Of a stretch of DNA of 64,000 nt, positions 35,261-45,161 are shown in pieces. Under the pieces are notes generated by a model, which was not told where the DNA came from, did not search any database, and saw only the letters and a program-made list of their open reading frames with translations. Positions within the stretch are counted from its first letter, which is position 1. The number at the start of each line of letters is the position of its first letter. The position numbers were made by a program, and so were the translations under genes. Source of the stretch: JAPHTQ01 sp050302275 (lineage in GTDB: Bacteria; Pseudomonadota; Gammaproteobacteria; Thiohalomonadales; Thiohalomonadaceae); NCBI GenBank assembly GCA_050302275.1, contig JBNLAT010000011.1, positions 10,685-74,684 on the forward strand, in the 5' to 3' direction.

Positions 35261-36178
35261 ATGAACGCGATACTTGAATTCAACTCGATTTGTAAAACTT
35301 TCCGCCAGCGGAAACGAAACGTGCACGCCTTAAAAAAGGTATCATTTAATGTAAATGAAGGCGAAGTATTTGGTTTTGTTGGACCTAATGGCGCAGGGAA
35401 ATCGACAACTATCAAAATAATGCTTGATGTTATACGCGACTATAGTGGCACCGTGCACATACATGGAAAGGATGCTCGTTTACCAGAAGCACGCATAGGC
35501 GTTTCATATTTACCTGAAGCTCCTGCCCTGTACGAACAATTTACCCCACTTGAAGTCTTGAATATGACATTACGAATGTATGGAATTAAACGTAAAGACA
35601 GTGACAAATGGAGCATGCACTGGATGGAACGTTTTTCTATTGAAAAATATGCCACACGTCGTATACGGCATCTATCAAAGGGTAACGTGCAGCGAACTGC
35701 GTTAGCATGCGCTTTAGCCGTCGCCCCAAAGCTAATGGTTCTTGACGAACCACTATCTGGGTTAGACCCAGTAGGAAGAAAGGATGTTATTGATATCCTT
35801 TCAGAATACAAAGCTCAAGGTGGTGCAATTTTCTTTACTTCACATGTTTTACATGATGTAGAGCGGGTCGCCGATCGTTTTGGTTTAATAAGTAATGGCG
35901 AGTTGCTAGCCATTCGCAAGCCAAGCGAGTTCGTTATAGGTGACAACTCAAGGTTCATCGTGCGATATTACTCGGATTCAACCAGTTTCATACAAGGAAA
36001 ACATCTGCGAGAAAACGAATACGAGTATGAGCTAGGACAAAATGAACTACCCGAATTTATCACTCAACTCAACCAAGCGACAGGAAAGCTTATAAGTATC
36101 AAACCCGCTTCATCCCTTGAGAGCCTGTTCTTCAAGATCATTGATGAGAGTAAAAATAACCCTAATACTATATCTTAG
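35261..36178 (+). CDS. ABC transporter ATP-binding protein (PilH-like)
   Basis: A 305-aa cytoplasmic ATPase. Walker A is GPNGAGKST, the signature is LSKGNVQR (in place of LSGGQ), Walker B is LMVLDEP, and the switch His is in FTSHVLHD. A C-terminal extension of about 80 aa follows the nucleotide-binding domain, as in many ABC-2 exporters. The ATG at 35261 has GAGG six bases upstream; a GTG at 35249 overlapping the previous gene is an alternative. It completes the permease/exported/ATPase set. Its last 11 bases overlap the convergent ligase-like gene. Confidence 0.85.
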   Translation: MNAILEFNSICKTFRQRKRNVHALKKVSFNVNEGEVFGFVGPNGAGKSTTIKIMLDVIRDYSGTVHIHGKDARLPEARIGVSYLPEAPALYEQFTPLEVLNMTLRMYGIKRKDSDKWSMHWMERFSIEKYATRRIRHLSKGNVQRTALACALAVAPKLMVLDEPLSGLDPVGRKDVIDILSEYKAQGGAIFFTSHVLHDVERVADRFGLISNGELLAIRKPSEFVIGDNSRFIVRYYSDSTSFIQGKHLRENEYEYELGQNELPEFITQLNQATGKLISIKPASSLESLFFKIIDESKNNPNTIS

Positions 36179-38060
36179 TTTGTGTATTATTATATTCATC
36201 AATCATCTCGTTAAATTCACGCTGATCATTCTCTTTTTCCCGCGCCAATAGTTCTTCAAACCTATTATAGGAATGAGTATCACCCAATTTATGGGCCAGA
36301 GAGGAGCCACGGGTATAGTATTTCTGATGGCCATAACCATGTATGTAGGGAAGTCCATCAATGATAACGGTCAAGGCTGCTTTAGGTTGACCAGAGGCTT
36401 CCAAGCGGTCTGCTAACATAACACGTGCAGGTTTAAATTTAGGATTAAGAGAAAGTGCCTTCCTTAAGGAAGATATTGCATTCTTTAGGAAATTATTTTT
36501 ATCCAGATCACTGAATCCGATTAAAATCTGCGCTTCAACTAAATATACATCCGGCGCAAACGGATTAAGGCTCTTAGCCTCAGCAATCATGCCTTTAGAG
36601 GTATCATACATAACTACCCGCTCACTATGTGAGGACTTACTTGACTTAACCATACCTAGCCATGCAATAGACATCGGATAAATGTATCGTGTTGGGTCAA
36701 GTTCTCTCAATCGCCCGTATATTTCATATCTTTCTTGAATAGTACCGTTTGCCAGGTCCTTGTTCAGAAAGTCATCAAGTACACCATCTGCATAACCTTT
36801 AAGTAATAATGGTATGGTTATCAATGTCATGAGTATGACAACAAAAAATCTGGAACGTGTTGAGATATTAAAGACACAACCATTCACATTAAACGATTGA
36901 GCATCACGCATATATCTGATTATAAAGCCGACATATAAACCAAGAACCAGTAAAATGACAACAATATAGAAATTAAAAGTTACCAGACTATGTATCGACG
37001 TTGCCAAAATTGCGAGGGTCATACCGAAATAAATCTGGGAATTTTCATTGCCGGCATGAGTCATGATCATTTCTCTAGATTTTAGAAATACGATCGTGAG
37101 CATACTAACAAACAGGGTCACTCCAAGAATACCCAATTCGAGTAACATCTGGAGATAATCGTTATGCACAAACAAACCTAATGACTTCTCATCTGGGCTC
37201 ATGTATTGAGGGTATAGCCAGTGAAACATTCCATTACCAATCCCATACCAAGGTGCTTCCTCCAGCATATTAATTGCACCAAGCCATAACAGCCATCTCG
37301 AGTGCGAACTCACTTCCGTTTTCAACTCAACACTTGTAATCTGACTATTTGCCAACACCACTAATGCTATAAATGAACCAGCAATTAACAGGTTTTTGAA
37401 CTTTCTGAGATGTGCTGCATACGCAAATAGTATACCCATTGCGATTAGCAAACTGATATATGCACCTCGTGAAGACACCTGAAATATGGACAGGATAAAG
37501 ATGCTTGACACTGCGTAAATAATCGTCTTTCTCTTCGCATCCATTTCACTCAAAATAACGACAGATAATAGTGGCAGGAAATGGATATATATATACGCGG
37601 CATTATTATTTCGATTTGCAAAGAAACCATCCGCTGAGGTTCCTAGATAAAATGCTTGGTAGAGTGTCACAAACGAGTCAAGTAAAGCCACAAAAACTAG
37701 ACCAGCCATTAGCCTATGCATATCTTTTCCTTCTACCAAATAGTATCCAGACAAGATCGCAATGGGAAAAATACTAAGTCGATAAGTATAAAGTTCCCAC
37801 ACCTCCACAGAAGGATGCGTAACAACTGTACTTATCAACCACAACATATAGCCCATACTCGAAATAGTTATTGCATCGAAATAAATCATGACTCTTTTGC
37901 GTGTCGCAAAAAGAAAACTAATCCATAGCAATAGCGCAATCCAGAGAAATGCGAGATGATATATATGATCGCCTGTGTACAACAGCGCTGAACTACATGC
38001 TACTGCAAGCAACAAAGCAGCATATAAACTATTATTCTGGGTAATAGATCTATTATTCAT
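36168..38060 (-). CDS. O-antigen-ligase/Wzy-like protein with C-terminal TPR region
   Basis: A 630-aa inner-membrane protein with about 11-12 helices in the first 440 residues. The large periplasmic loop contains SSRGAYIS and, later, HNDYLQMLLELGILG, the motif of the Wzy_C/O-antigen-ligase superfamily. This superfamily includes WaaL, Wzy polymerases and the pilin oligosaccharyltransferases PglL/TfpO. After the membrane part come helical repeats (about 500-620) resembling tetratricopeptides. Its convergent position next to the pilin and ABC genes makes pilin or surface glycan transfer plausible. Which of polymerase, lipid A-core ligase or protein ligase it is cannot be settled here. The ATG at 38060 lacks a clear ribosome-binding site. 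Confidence 0.8.
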   Translation of the reverse strand: MNNRSITQNNSLYAALLLAVACSSALLYTGDHIYHLAFLWIALLLWISFLFATRKRVMIYFDAITISSMGYMLWLISTVVTHPSVEVWELYTYRLSIFPIAILSGYYLVEGKDMHRLMAGLVFVALLDSFVTLYQAFYLGTSADGFFANRNNNAAYIYIHFLPLLSVVILSEMDAKRKTIIYAVSSIFILSIFQVSSRGAYISLLIAMGILFAYAAHLRKFKNLLIAGSFIALVVLANSQITSVELKTEVSSHSRWLLWLGAINMLEEAPWYGIGNGMFHWLYPQYMSPDEKSLGLFVHNDYLQMLLELGILGVTLFVSMLTIVFLKSREMIMTHAGNENSQIYFGMTLAILATSIHSLVTFNFYIVVILLVLGLYVGFIIRYMRDAQSFNVNGCVFNISTRSRFFVVILMTLITIPLLLKGYADGVLDDFLNKDLANGTIQERYEIYGRLRELDPTRYIYPMSIAWLGMVKSSKSSHSERVVMYDTSKGMIAEAKSLNPFAPDVYLVEAQILIGFSDLDKNNFLKNAISSLRKALSLNPKFKPARVMLADRLEASGQPKAALTVIIDGLPYIHGYGHQKYYTRGSSLAHKLGDTHSYNRFEELLAREKENDQREFNEMIDEYNNTQTKI

Positions 38061-38153
38061 ATCATGAATCAATCATGCTTCTATTGTAATTAAAAATAAT
38101 ATTTTTATGGCACACGTAGATCACACTACCAGAGATACGCTTTATCGACACTA

Positions 38154-40037
38154 TTAAGATTTAGCATTATTGGCAGGCTGATATTCCTTAACAATAGTCT
38201 TTAAAAAATCAATCACATTATCCTCATCATGTTCATCCAGTGATCGTGCAATCATGTCAATATGTTGCCACAGCAACGTCTCCTCCAAATGCCCTTCATT
38301 GGCCCTCAGAATCCTTGGATGAGTTGTCTTTTCCATTTTGTCATCTATGAAAAGTTCTTCGTGCAACTTTTCGCCTGGCCTCAGACCAACGTAAATAATA
38401 GAAATATCACCATGTGGGTTATTCTTGTCACGAACTGCATGACCACTCAGTTCGATCATGTTCCGTGCAAGATCATATATTTTAATTGGTCGCTTCATAT
38501 CCAGAACAAACACTTCCCCTCCATTTGCGATAGTGCCTGCCTGAATGAGGAGTTGTGCGGCCTCCGGTATAGACATAAAGTAACGGGTCACTTCTTTGTG
38601 TGTTAGCGTTACAGGACCGCCTTCACTAATTTGTTTACGGAAAAGTGGCACAACAGAACCGGAAGACCCCAGCACATTACCAAAACGAACAATTGAAAAT
38701 GTTGTTTTCCCCTGAAGAGCCAAACATTGAATCACCTGCTCTGCTGCCCTTTTAGTTGCGCCCATAACACTTGTTGGCCGAACTGCTTTATCACTTGAAA
38801 CGAGCACGAAACGCTCAACTCCACATTGCATTGCTGCCTCAGCAACCACCTTCGTCCCGAGCAAGTTGTTTTTGACACCTTCTACTACGTTCTGCTCTAC
38901 AAGAGGTACGTGTTTATATGCAGCGGCATGAAAAATAGTATGGACATTATAGGAATCAAGAATTCTCTCCATGTGTGCAAAATCCAGGACAGTCCCAAGA
39001 ACACCGAGAACATGCTTATCAGGCGGCCTATCATCATGTGAAAATTCCGATAGTTCTTTACAAATTGTATAAAGTGCATATTCGCTATTGTCATACAATA
39101 TTAATTGCTTTGGTGATAAAGCATAAATTTGCCTACACAACTCAGAACCAATTGAACCCCCAGCCCCAGTAACGAGAATGACTTTATCAGTTATCGCGTG
39201 TGAAAGTAGTTCTGCATTCGGCACAACCACATCTCTTCCCAGGAGATTATTTACATCAACCTCACGCAAGTGCTCGATTGGAAAGGCGCCGGATGCAAGT
39301 TCATCTAGAGAGGGCAAAGTAAGAACATTGAGATTCATAGGCCGTAACATTTCTAATATTCTCTTTCTCCTCACCGCTGATGCTGCTGGAATAGCAAGTA
39401 TGATACGCTTAACAGCATACCTGGAACGCACCTCACCAATCTCATCCAGTGAATACACTGGCAGACCATTGATGATTTGACCTTGTAACGACACATCATC
39501 ATCAATGAAAACTACTGGTCTTAAATCACGAGAATTATGTAAAGCATTTAAAAACTGAATGCCTGCCTCGCCTGCACCATAAATAATAATGTTCTCTTTT
39601 GCTGAAATATTCTGTAAGTAGTTCTGATATACCGCCTTAACAAGATAGCGAGATCCTGCAATATACAATGAGGAAACAATGGCGAAGTTTATTGGTATCG
39701 AGCGTGGAAATCCTGACAGAGCAAATAAATGCGCCAGTCCATATAACATGAGCGACAGGAAAAATACGCTCTTTATTATAGACCAAACCGTTTGGTCTCC
39801 AATATATCTTGTTACAGTTCTGTAGAGTCCGTAGTGATTAAATATTGCAACTCCCAGTATGGGTATGACAACAAACATCCACCCGAATGGCCGCATCCTG
39901 TCATATGGCCAGTAATCACTAAAACGCAGAGCAAAAGATGTCCAAAGTGCCAAAGGGATAGTAAATGCATCCATTAGCAAAAATAGAACCTTCTTCTGCC
40001 TTCGAGAAAGCGACGAGTAAAAATCACTTATAGACAT
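38154..40037 (-). CDS. Membrane NDP-sugar 4,6-dehydratase (WbpM/PglF/CapD type)
   Basis: A 627-aa protein with four N-terminal helices (within about 15-125), a first Rossmann-like domain (YGAGEAG), and a catalytic short-chain dehydrogenase domain with TGAGGSIGSELCRQI. The usual Tyr-x-x-x-Lys is replaced by MGATKR, as in the WbpM/PglF subfamily that makes UDP-4-keto-6-deoxy-GlcNAc. It is the first enzyme for 2,4-diamino-2,4,6-trideoxy sugars (bacillosamine type). The aminotransferase at 40041 starts the same transcript just upstream, with a three-base gap. Confidence 0.92.
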   Translation of the reverse strand: MSISDFYSSLSRRQKKVLFLLMDAFTIPLALWTSFALRFSDYWPYDRMRPFGWMFVVIPILGVAIFNHYGLYRTVTRYIGDQTVWSIIKSVFFLSLMLYGLAHLFALSGFPRSIPINFAIVSSLYIAGSRYLVKAVYQNYLQNISAKENIIIYGAGEAGIQFLNALHNSRDLRPVVFIDDDVSLQGQIINGLPVYSLDEIGEVRSRYAVKRIILAIPAASAVRRKRILEMLRPMNLNVLTLPSLDELASGAFPIEHLREVDVNNLLGRDVVVPNAELLSHAITDKVILVTGAGGSIGSELCRQIYALSPKQLILYDNSEYALYTICKELSEFSHDDRPPDKHVLGVLGTVLDFAHMERILDSYNVHTIFHAAAYKHVPLVEQNVVEGVKNNLLGTKVVAEAAMQCGVERFVLVSSDKAVRPTSVMGATKRAAEQVIQCLALQGKTTFSIVRFGNVLGSSGSVVPLFRKQISEGGPVTLTHKEVTRYFMSIPEAAQLLIQAGTIANGGEVFVLDMKRPIKIYDLARNMIELSGHAVRDKNNPHGDISIIYVGLRPGEKLHEELFIDDKMEKTTHPRILRANEGHLEETLLWQHIDMIARSLDEHDEDNVIDFLKTIVKEYQPANNAKS

Positions 40038-40040
40038 ATA

Positions 40041-41222
40041 CTATTTAACCGCCGCCATCATAACTGACGATATAATGCCACACATGTTTTCGATCTCATC
40101 TGTTGTTAATGTCGGATGCACCAAAAACATCAAACTGTCGTCACCCAACTTTTTAGCAACGGGTAATCTCACCTTTGGGCGCCACTCTTTCTCATCAAAT
40201 GCATGCTCTAAATATACTTCTGGACATATGCCGGTAAAACATGGCACCCCTCTGGAAACAATTTCTTCCACAATCCTATTGCGACTCCATCCGGTGGCCA
40301 ACCCCTCTTCGCGCACAAATACATAATATTTATACCATGCATGCTCTATGTATGTTGGCAACTCTGGAACTCGCAGTAGTGAAGGGAACGAACTGCAAGT
40401 CCCTGTAAGAATAGCTGCATTTTCTATTCTTTTCTTATGCCACTCTGCCATACGTTTTATCTGTATTCTGCCAATAGCCGCCTGCATTTCTGTCATTCGC
40501 ATATTTGTACCAAACGAATCATGCAACCATTTATACCCTACGGAGGCCTGACCAGTTTTTTTTATTGCGTCGATTGTTTTTCCATGATCCTTATATGACC
40601 AAACTCGCTCCCATAAGACTGGGTCATTGGTCGTAACCATACCTCCTTCACCACCTGTGGTCATAATTTTGTCCTGGCAAAAAGACCATGCTGAAATATG
40701 CCCAATACTCCCGACAGACCGTCCTCGGTATTTCGCACCATGTGCCTGCGCACAATCCTCAATGACATAAATTGACTTTTCCTGCGCTATATCCATTAGC
40801 GCATTCATTTCACATGGCCAACCAGCAAGATGAACACAGATGATCGCTCTCGTATTGGAGGTAATCAATTTACGTACCGAGCCAGGGTCAATGGTCTGAC
40901 TGCATGCATCGACATCTGCAAAAACTGGAGTAGCACCACGCATTACAATTGCAGATACCGAAGCGATAAAAGTGCGAGGCGTGACTATAACCTCATCGCC
41001 TTTCCCAATATCTATTGCCGCCAATGCAGCCTCTAAAGCCAAAGTACCATTTGCTACTGCAACAGCATATTCACAGCCACACCAAGCAGCAAACTCTCGC
41101 TCAAACGCTCTACCTTCACATCCAGTCCAGTAATTCACATGATTAGACAGCAGCACTCGAGACACAGCATTTGACTCCTCTTCACTAAATGCTGGCCAAT
41201 GTGATAAATTTTTCTCATGCAT
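40041..41222 (-). CDS. DegT/DnrJ/EryC1/StrS-family sugar aminotransferase
   Basis: A 393-aa PLP enzyme. The internal-aldimine Lys is in SFCQDKIMTTGGEGG, and VANGTLALEAAL and VIEDCAQAHGA bind cofactor and sugar. The ATG at 41222 with GGGAG eight to nine bases upstream fits the usual WPxFSEEE start of the family. With the neighbouring dehydratase it would make a 4-amino-4,6-dideoxy sugar nucleotide, as PglE and PglC do in bacillosamine synthesis. No PglD-like acetyltransferase with hexapeptide repeats is present nearby. Confidence 0.9.
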   Translation of the reverse strand: MHEKNLSHWPAFSEEESNAVSRVLLSNHVNYWTGCEGRAFEREFAAWCGCEYAVAVANGTLALEAALAAIDIGKGDEVIVTPRTFIASVSAIVMRGATPVFADVDACSQTIDPGSVRKLITSNTRAIICVHLAGWPCEMNALMDIAQEKSIYVIEDCAQAHGAKYRGRSVGSIGHISAWSFCQDKIMTTGGEGGMVTTNDPVLWERVWSYKDHGKTIDAIKKTGQASVGYKWLHDSFGTNMRMTEMQAAIGRIQIKRMAEWHKKRIENAAILTGTCSSFPSLLRVPELPTYIEHAWYKYYVFVREEGLATGWSRNRIVEEIVSRGVPCFTGICPEVYLEHAFDEKEWRPKVRLPVAKKLGDDSLMFLVHPTLTTDEIENMCGIISSVMMAAVK

Positions 41223-41325
41223 ATGAAAAGCTCCCTGAGCTGCATCATATTCAGGTAGATATGATGAAAATGACAAAATCGGCTTCTCCCACATCAGCCG
41301 GTTCCAGCAAATACGTAACAAGCAA

Positions 41326-41958
41326 TTATTTGAACAGCGTCAACCATAAATACTTCAGATCTATCAGGAAGCTCCAATTCCTCACATAATGAAGATTAAT
41401 TTTCACCTTATCAGGGAATAATATTTCTCTATTATAGGCTTCAGGATTTTCTTGCTTAGCAAGCAACTTCTCTTCGTCACGATATTTCAATGTGGCTGGA
41501 CCAGTTATCCCAGGCCGCACAGTCAATATTAGTTTTTCATCTTCAGTCAGACGATCTGCAAACCCCGGCACATCAGGTCGCGGCCCTACCAAGCTCATAT
41601 CCCCTATTAGCACATTCCATAATTGTGGCAATTCATCTAATTTTGTCTTTCGTAGCCAACTTCCGATGAATGTGATGCGTGGATCATTGAGTGTCGTCAC
41701 TGTGGTTTTAATTAGGTCGCTAGTTCGCATTGTGCGGAACTTTACAACATTGAATATGTTACCTTGATAACCAACTCGACGCTGAGTAAAAAATCCATTT
41801 CCACGGTTATCGATCGAGGTCACTATCCATAGAAGCAAAATAAGCCACCACAAAGCTAAAAGCGTTGTTAAAGAGACCAGAATATCAAAGCATCTTTTGA
41901 GAACGGCCTGCGACAATGTTAACGCTTTCGTCTGTGAAAATGACCGCGTATCACTCAT
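41326..41958 (-). CDS. Initiating phosphoglycosyl transferase (PglC/WcaJ-type)
   Basis: A 210-aa monotopic membrane enzyme that moves a phospho-sugar from a UDP-sugar to undecaprenyl phosphate. It has one N-terminal hydrophobic helix (about 25-50), then KFRTM, RKTKLDELPQLWNVL (the Asp-Glu catalytic pair) and SLVGPRP. The short form without extra domains matches Campylobacter PglC, which uses a bacillosamine nucleotide. It overlaps the sulfotransferase gene by eight bases. Confidence 0.92.
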   Translation of the reverse strand: MSDTRSFSQTKALTLSQAVLKRCFDILVSLTTLLALWWLILLLWIVTSIDNRGNGFFTQRRVGYQGNIFNVVKFRTMRTSDLIKTTVTTLNDPRITFIGSWLRKTKLDELPQLWNVLIGDMSLVGPRPDVPGFADRLTEDEKLILTVRPGITGPATLKYRDEEKLLAKQENPEAYNREILFPDKVKINLHYVRNWSFLIDLKYLWLTLFK

Positions 41959-42937
41959 TTTTATATCCCAAGTGAGTCAATATACCATGTTCATTCTGTA
42001 TGTTATCTAGAGCATATTTTAACAACGTCGCATCTTCACTTCCTTGCATGTCCACCAAACGAAAATCAAAAGATACAGGAACTTCATTCTTGATTGACAA
42101 CGTCACGCCACGCATCTTACAGAACAATTGCAACTTGTTTAGCTGGCCAAGCGGGTCCTCGCATAATTCTTCATAGTCCAGACAAAATACATTATCACCA
42201 CTTAGCTGATCATCAAGTCTACGATTCAACCAGTAAACTTGTGAAGCGACTTCTTTATGTTCACCTTCCCCCACTACAGACTCGCATTCAGATGGGAATA
42301 AAGAGAACCAATCTTGATTTGAGCTTCGGCGACATCGTAATAGTGACATTGCATTACTCAATGGATCACGATAAAGACGAATAAATATTGCTTCTGGAAA
42401 ATCTATTTGCAATTGCTGGGGATTCAGCGAGTGCCCGAGAAAACCATTAATCATGGGTAGAGCGGGATGAGATAATACTGAAAACACTTGCCGCAGATAT
42501 TTTAACCTTCCGGCCCGATTTCTATTTTTTTTCTTGTAATGTTGACGCTCATCAATATTATAATCGAGCCAATATTGCCAGAAACGCAAGCCTTCGGCCT
42601 GACCACACAAACCGTACACATACCCTTGAGATGACTGAAAGTCTGACTTGAACTTGCTGCAATATGTAGACGTGAGCAAACTTCCAAAAAACGGTAACTG
42701 ATAAAGTAGGTTGCTCAGATTACTTAAGTATCTTGCGTGGAATCTATGACTAAGCAATTGATAGGTCAGTGTCGAACCGCTACGTGGAACTGCGAGTAAA
42801 AACAGTAACGTTGGCTGACTGTCATCACTACTATGTTTATTGATAAAGGGGTATTCTAGTACCCGAAGCCATGATATCGGTAAACGCTGTAGCATGCGTC
42901 CGATACGAGTGACTACTGTATTCCGCCCACGACTCAT
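41951..42937 (-). CDS. Sulfotransferase-family protein
   Basis: A 328-aa protein with the PAPS 5'-phosphosulfate-binding loop LLAVPRSGSTLTYQLL near residue 42 and a second nucleotide contact near FIRLYRDPLSNAMSLLRC. These fit the Sulfotransfer_3 superfamily; the natural acceptor is unknown. The ATG at 42937 overlaps the preceding gene by four bases (ATGA). Embedded in the glycan locus, it likely sulfates a sugar. Confidence 0.78.
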   Translation of the reverse strand: MSRGRNTVVTRIGRMLQRLPISWLRVLEYPFINKHSSDDSQPTLLFLLAVPRSGSTLTYQLLSHRFHARYLSNLSNLLYQLPFFGSLLTSTYCSKFKSDFQSSQGYVYGLCGQAEGLRFWQYWLDYNIDERQHYKKKNRNRAGRLKYLRQVFSVLSHPALPMINGFLGHSLNPQQLQIDFPEAIFIRLYRDPLSNAMSLLRCRRSSNQDWFSLFPSECESVVGEGEHKEVASQVYWLNRRLDDQLSGDNVFCLDYEELCEDPLGQLNKLQLFCKMRGVTLSIKNEVPVSFDFRLVDMQGSEDATLLKYALDNIQNEHGILTHLGYKNE

Positions 42938-43800
42938 CTGCTTGTATCCAACATTGCACGGCACCGACGTTGTATTCGCTCCTGTTCTAGCAAAATGACA
43001 ATTTTTTTACACAATGCAATTGGAAGAAAATTAAATATAGTTCGGAATGGATACAACAAATGAACAATTATGGTCAACCATGGCGCATATATCACATAAA
43101 GATTTGCATAGGCTTTCCTGAATAAAAACTTGGACTCCAGAAACTCATGTATATGAGTATCATGACTTATACTTCTAGTACCATCGGACACGAAGTTAAG
43201 CCCCAAAGTATTAAGATAATAAGTATTCATCCGGTGAAATAGAATATATGATGCGTATCGCCGAAGTCCCTCAGGATGAAACCATATTGTGTTATATAGA
43301 CAGGAATTACTGAAGTGAATGTTTTCACTAAAAGCCATTAGCCTCCCACTACTCCGCTCACGAACTGCCCAAAAATCCGTCCAATCAGGAAGGCTTTTGA
43401 TGGCACTGATGAACTCATCCTTATCCAAGATTCGTTCATGGGTTTTATAGCGCTCATATGCCGCAAGATACACATCGTACCCTTCAGACACAATCACCTC
43501 CGCATCGCATTTATCGCAAAAAAATGCTTTATCACCTCGTCTTATTTTACTCCTAGTATTTTGACTAAAGCGTGCAATATCCTCTGGCTCATCTTTAATC
43601 ACATGCCACCATTCTGACGAAATATACCTATCGAAACCTTCATCCCATCTCAATAGCCATGCGTCATTTCTTTTCAATATAGTTCCTGCCGCTCCTATCA
43701 TATTCTGTGAGGGAGAGATTGACCTAAATAGAGGCAGAACCACGTTCTGCCTCAGTTGCCACACTGTCCCGTTAGATTCAAACCACTTATATCCAATCAT
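42934..43800 (-). CDS. GNAT/FemAB-like acyltransferase of the glycan locus
   Basis: A 288-aa protein with no membrane signal at the N-terminus. The central part (about 100-220) has the spacing of a GNAT/FemAB fold: SKIRRGDKAFF, then YLAAYERYKTHERIL, then SGRLMAFSENIHF and a C-terminal LLYPFRTIFNFL hydrophobic stretch. It may acylate or aminoacylate a glycan. It is translationally coupled to the downstream sulfotransferase. The family call is moderate. Confidence 0.55.
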   Translation of the reverse strand: MIGYKWFESNGTVWQLRQNVVLPLFRSISPSQNMIGAAGTILKRNDAWLLRWDEGFDRYISSEWWHVIKDEPEDIARFSQNTRSKIRRGDKAFFCDKCDAEVIVSEGYDVYLAAYERYKTHERILDKDEFISAIKSLPDWTDFWAVRERSSGRLMAFSENIHFSNSCLYNTIWFHPEGLRRYASYILFHRMNTYYLNTLGLNFVSDGTRSISHDTHIHEFLESKFLFRKAYANLYVIYAPWLTIIVHLLYPFRTIFNFLPIALCKKIVILLEQERIQRRCRAMLDTSR

Positions 43801-43854
43801 TATCTAAATCTGTGCATGAGGATGTGCAATAAGTTAATGTATCGCAAGAATAGA

Positions 43855-45024
43855 TTAAATATAATTGTTTCGTGCGAGATAGCGTACATACATTAATATA
43901 CCCGTCATATTTAGTAGCGTAGCAATAATCAGTAGTTCCGCAGTTTGTCCCAGAGACATCACCAGAACACCAACGACAACAAACCCAACAGATTGCAGTG
44001 ACAAGACACCTACATCTCCGCCTCGCCCCCTATGCCGCCATACAAATATTCTGACTAACGAAAAAAACGCCCATGTGGCACAATAAAGTGCCGCAAAAGA
44101 CATTGTCTCGTATTCGATACTAATCACTCTGATAAAGTATCCTGACGTCACTAGCTGGTATACAAAAACAGGCACAATTACTGCCAAGCAGAACATTAAT
44201 AGACTGATTTTAGCAAACTGTCTCAACCCACCGAAATCATCCTGCGTCCTTAGATTAGAATGAACCTGATGGACATAAACCATGCATAGCTGAAACACCA
44301 ACTCCCCAATAACAAAGGCATATGCCAAACCGTCACTAACCACATATCCTAAACTGCCTAACCATATTGGATAAGAGCGAAGGTCCGCTGTTAAGGTTGC
44401 GGAAGAGAGCGATTTAGGTAACCAGGCCTTGTAACGCCAGAACTGGCGGATTAGCACCTGTACGGACGGGGTTTCTATTTTTATTCCCACAAAGTAAGCC
44501 GCAACCAAGTTAATTACAAAAACCAGACCATAGCCGAGCAAAAGTAAATATAAGATATCATTTGCATAATGAATCTCTGTTAAAAAACTAAGCACTAACA
44601 CTAAAAACCATGGAATGGTTACAGTAAATTCCTGAAACACATTACTATACGTGCGCAATGCCCCAACCAGAAAGTTACTGCCGGCAATAACCATTGCATA
44701 TGCGACAGTGAGCATTGCTACTTCATACTTATCTATAACTACTCCAGCGAAGAGAGTACACACAAATGCCCCAAAGTAATAAATCATACCCCCTCTGAGA
44801 TAGTGGGTTATTCTTGCTGAGTTGTGTTTAATTCGATAAACAAGATCCTCTCGCGCCCCAAAACCCAATATACGTCCTGCAATTACAGCTATAGAAGTCG
44901 CAAAAAAATAGTGTACGAATTCACCCTCAAACATACTTGGTGCAATCAGTACAATAAAATAGGCCTTACTGGCGAATCCCAGTATGGTGAAGGAAAGCCC
45001 ACGCGACAGCCGTACTATTGCCAC
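43855..45024 (-). CDS. Multi-helix membrane protein, Wzx/flippase-like
   Basis: A 389-aa protein with about 10-12 hydrophobic helices spread over the full length and short charged loops, the layout of the MATE/PST polysaccharide transporter superfamily. Its position in a locus with an initiating sugar transferase and a ligase-like protein fits a lipid-linked glycan flippase. No sequence motif proves that. It is the first gene of the minus-strand glycan operon and is divergent from the sulfotransferase at 45162. Confidence 0.65.
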   Translation of the reverse strand: MAIVRLSRGLSFTILGFASKAYFIVLIAPSMFEGEFVHYFFATSIAVIAGRILGFGAREDLVYRIKHNSARITHYLRGGMIYYFGAFVCTLFAGVVIDKYEVAMLTVAYAMVIAGSNFLVGALRTYSNVFQEFTVTIPWFLVLVLSFLTEIHYANDILYLLLLGYGLVFVINLVAAYFVGIKIETPSVQVLIRQFWRYKAWLPKSLSSATLTADLRSYPIWLGSLGYVVSDGLAYAFVIGELVFQLCMVYVHQVHSNLRTQDDFGGLRQFAKISLLMFCLAVIVPVFVYQLVTSGYFIRVISIEYETMSFAALYCATWAFFSLVRIFVWRHRGRGGDVGVLSLQSVGFVVVGVLVMSLGQTAELLIIATLLNMTGILMYVRYLARNNYI

Positions 45025-45161
45025 ACTAATACAATCTCTTTGCTAGCCATTATTCAGTATATTCCGTCATTTATCCTTGCGACATTGATATTACAAGCGC
45101 ATCTATCTAGCCTATTCCGAACCACTATCAACCACGATGCTCTCTGGATTATAATGAAAAG

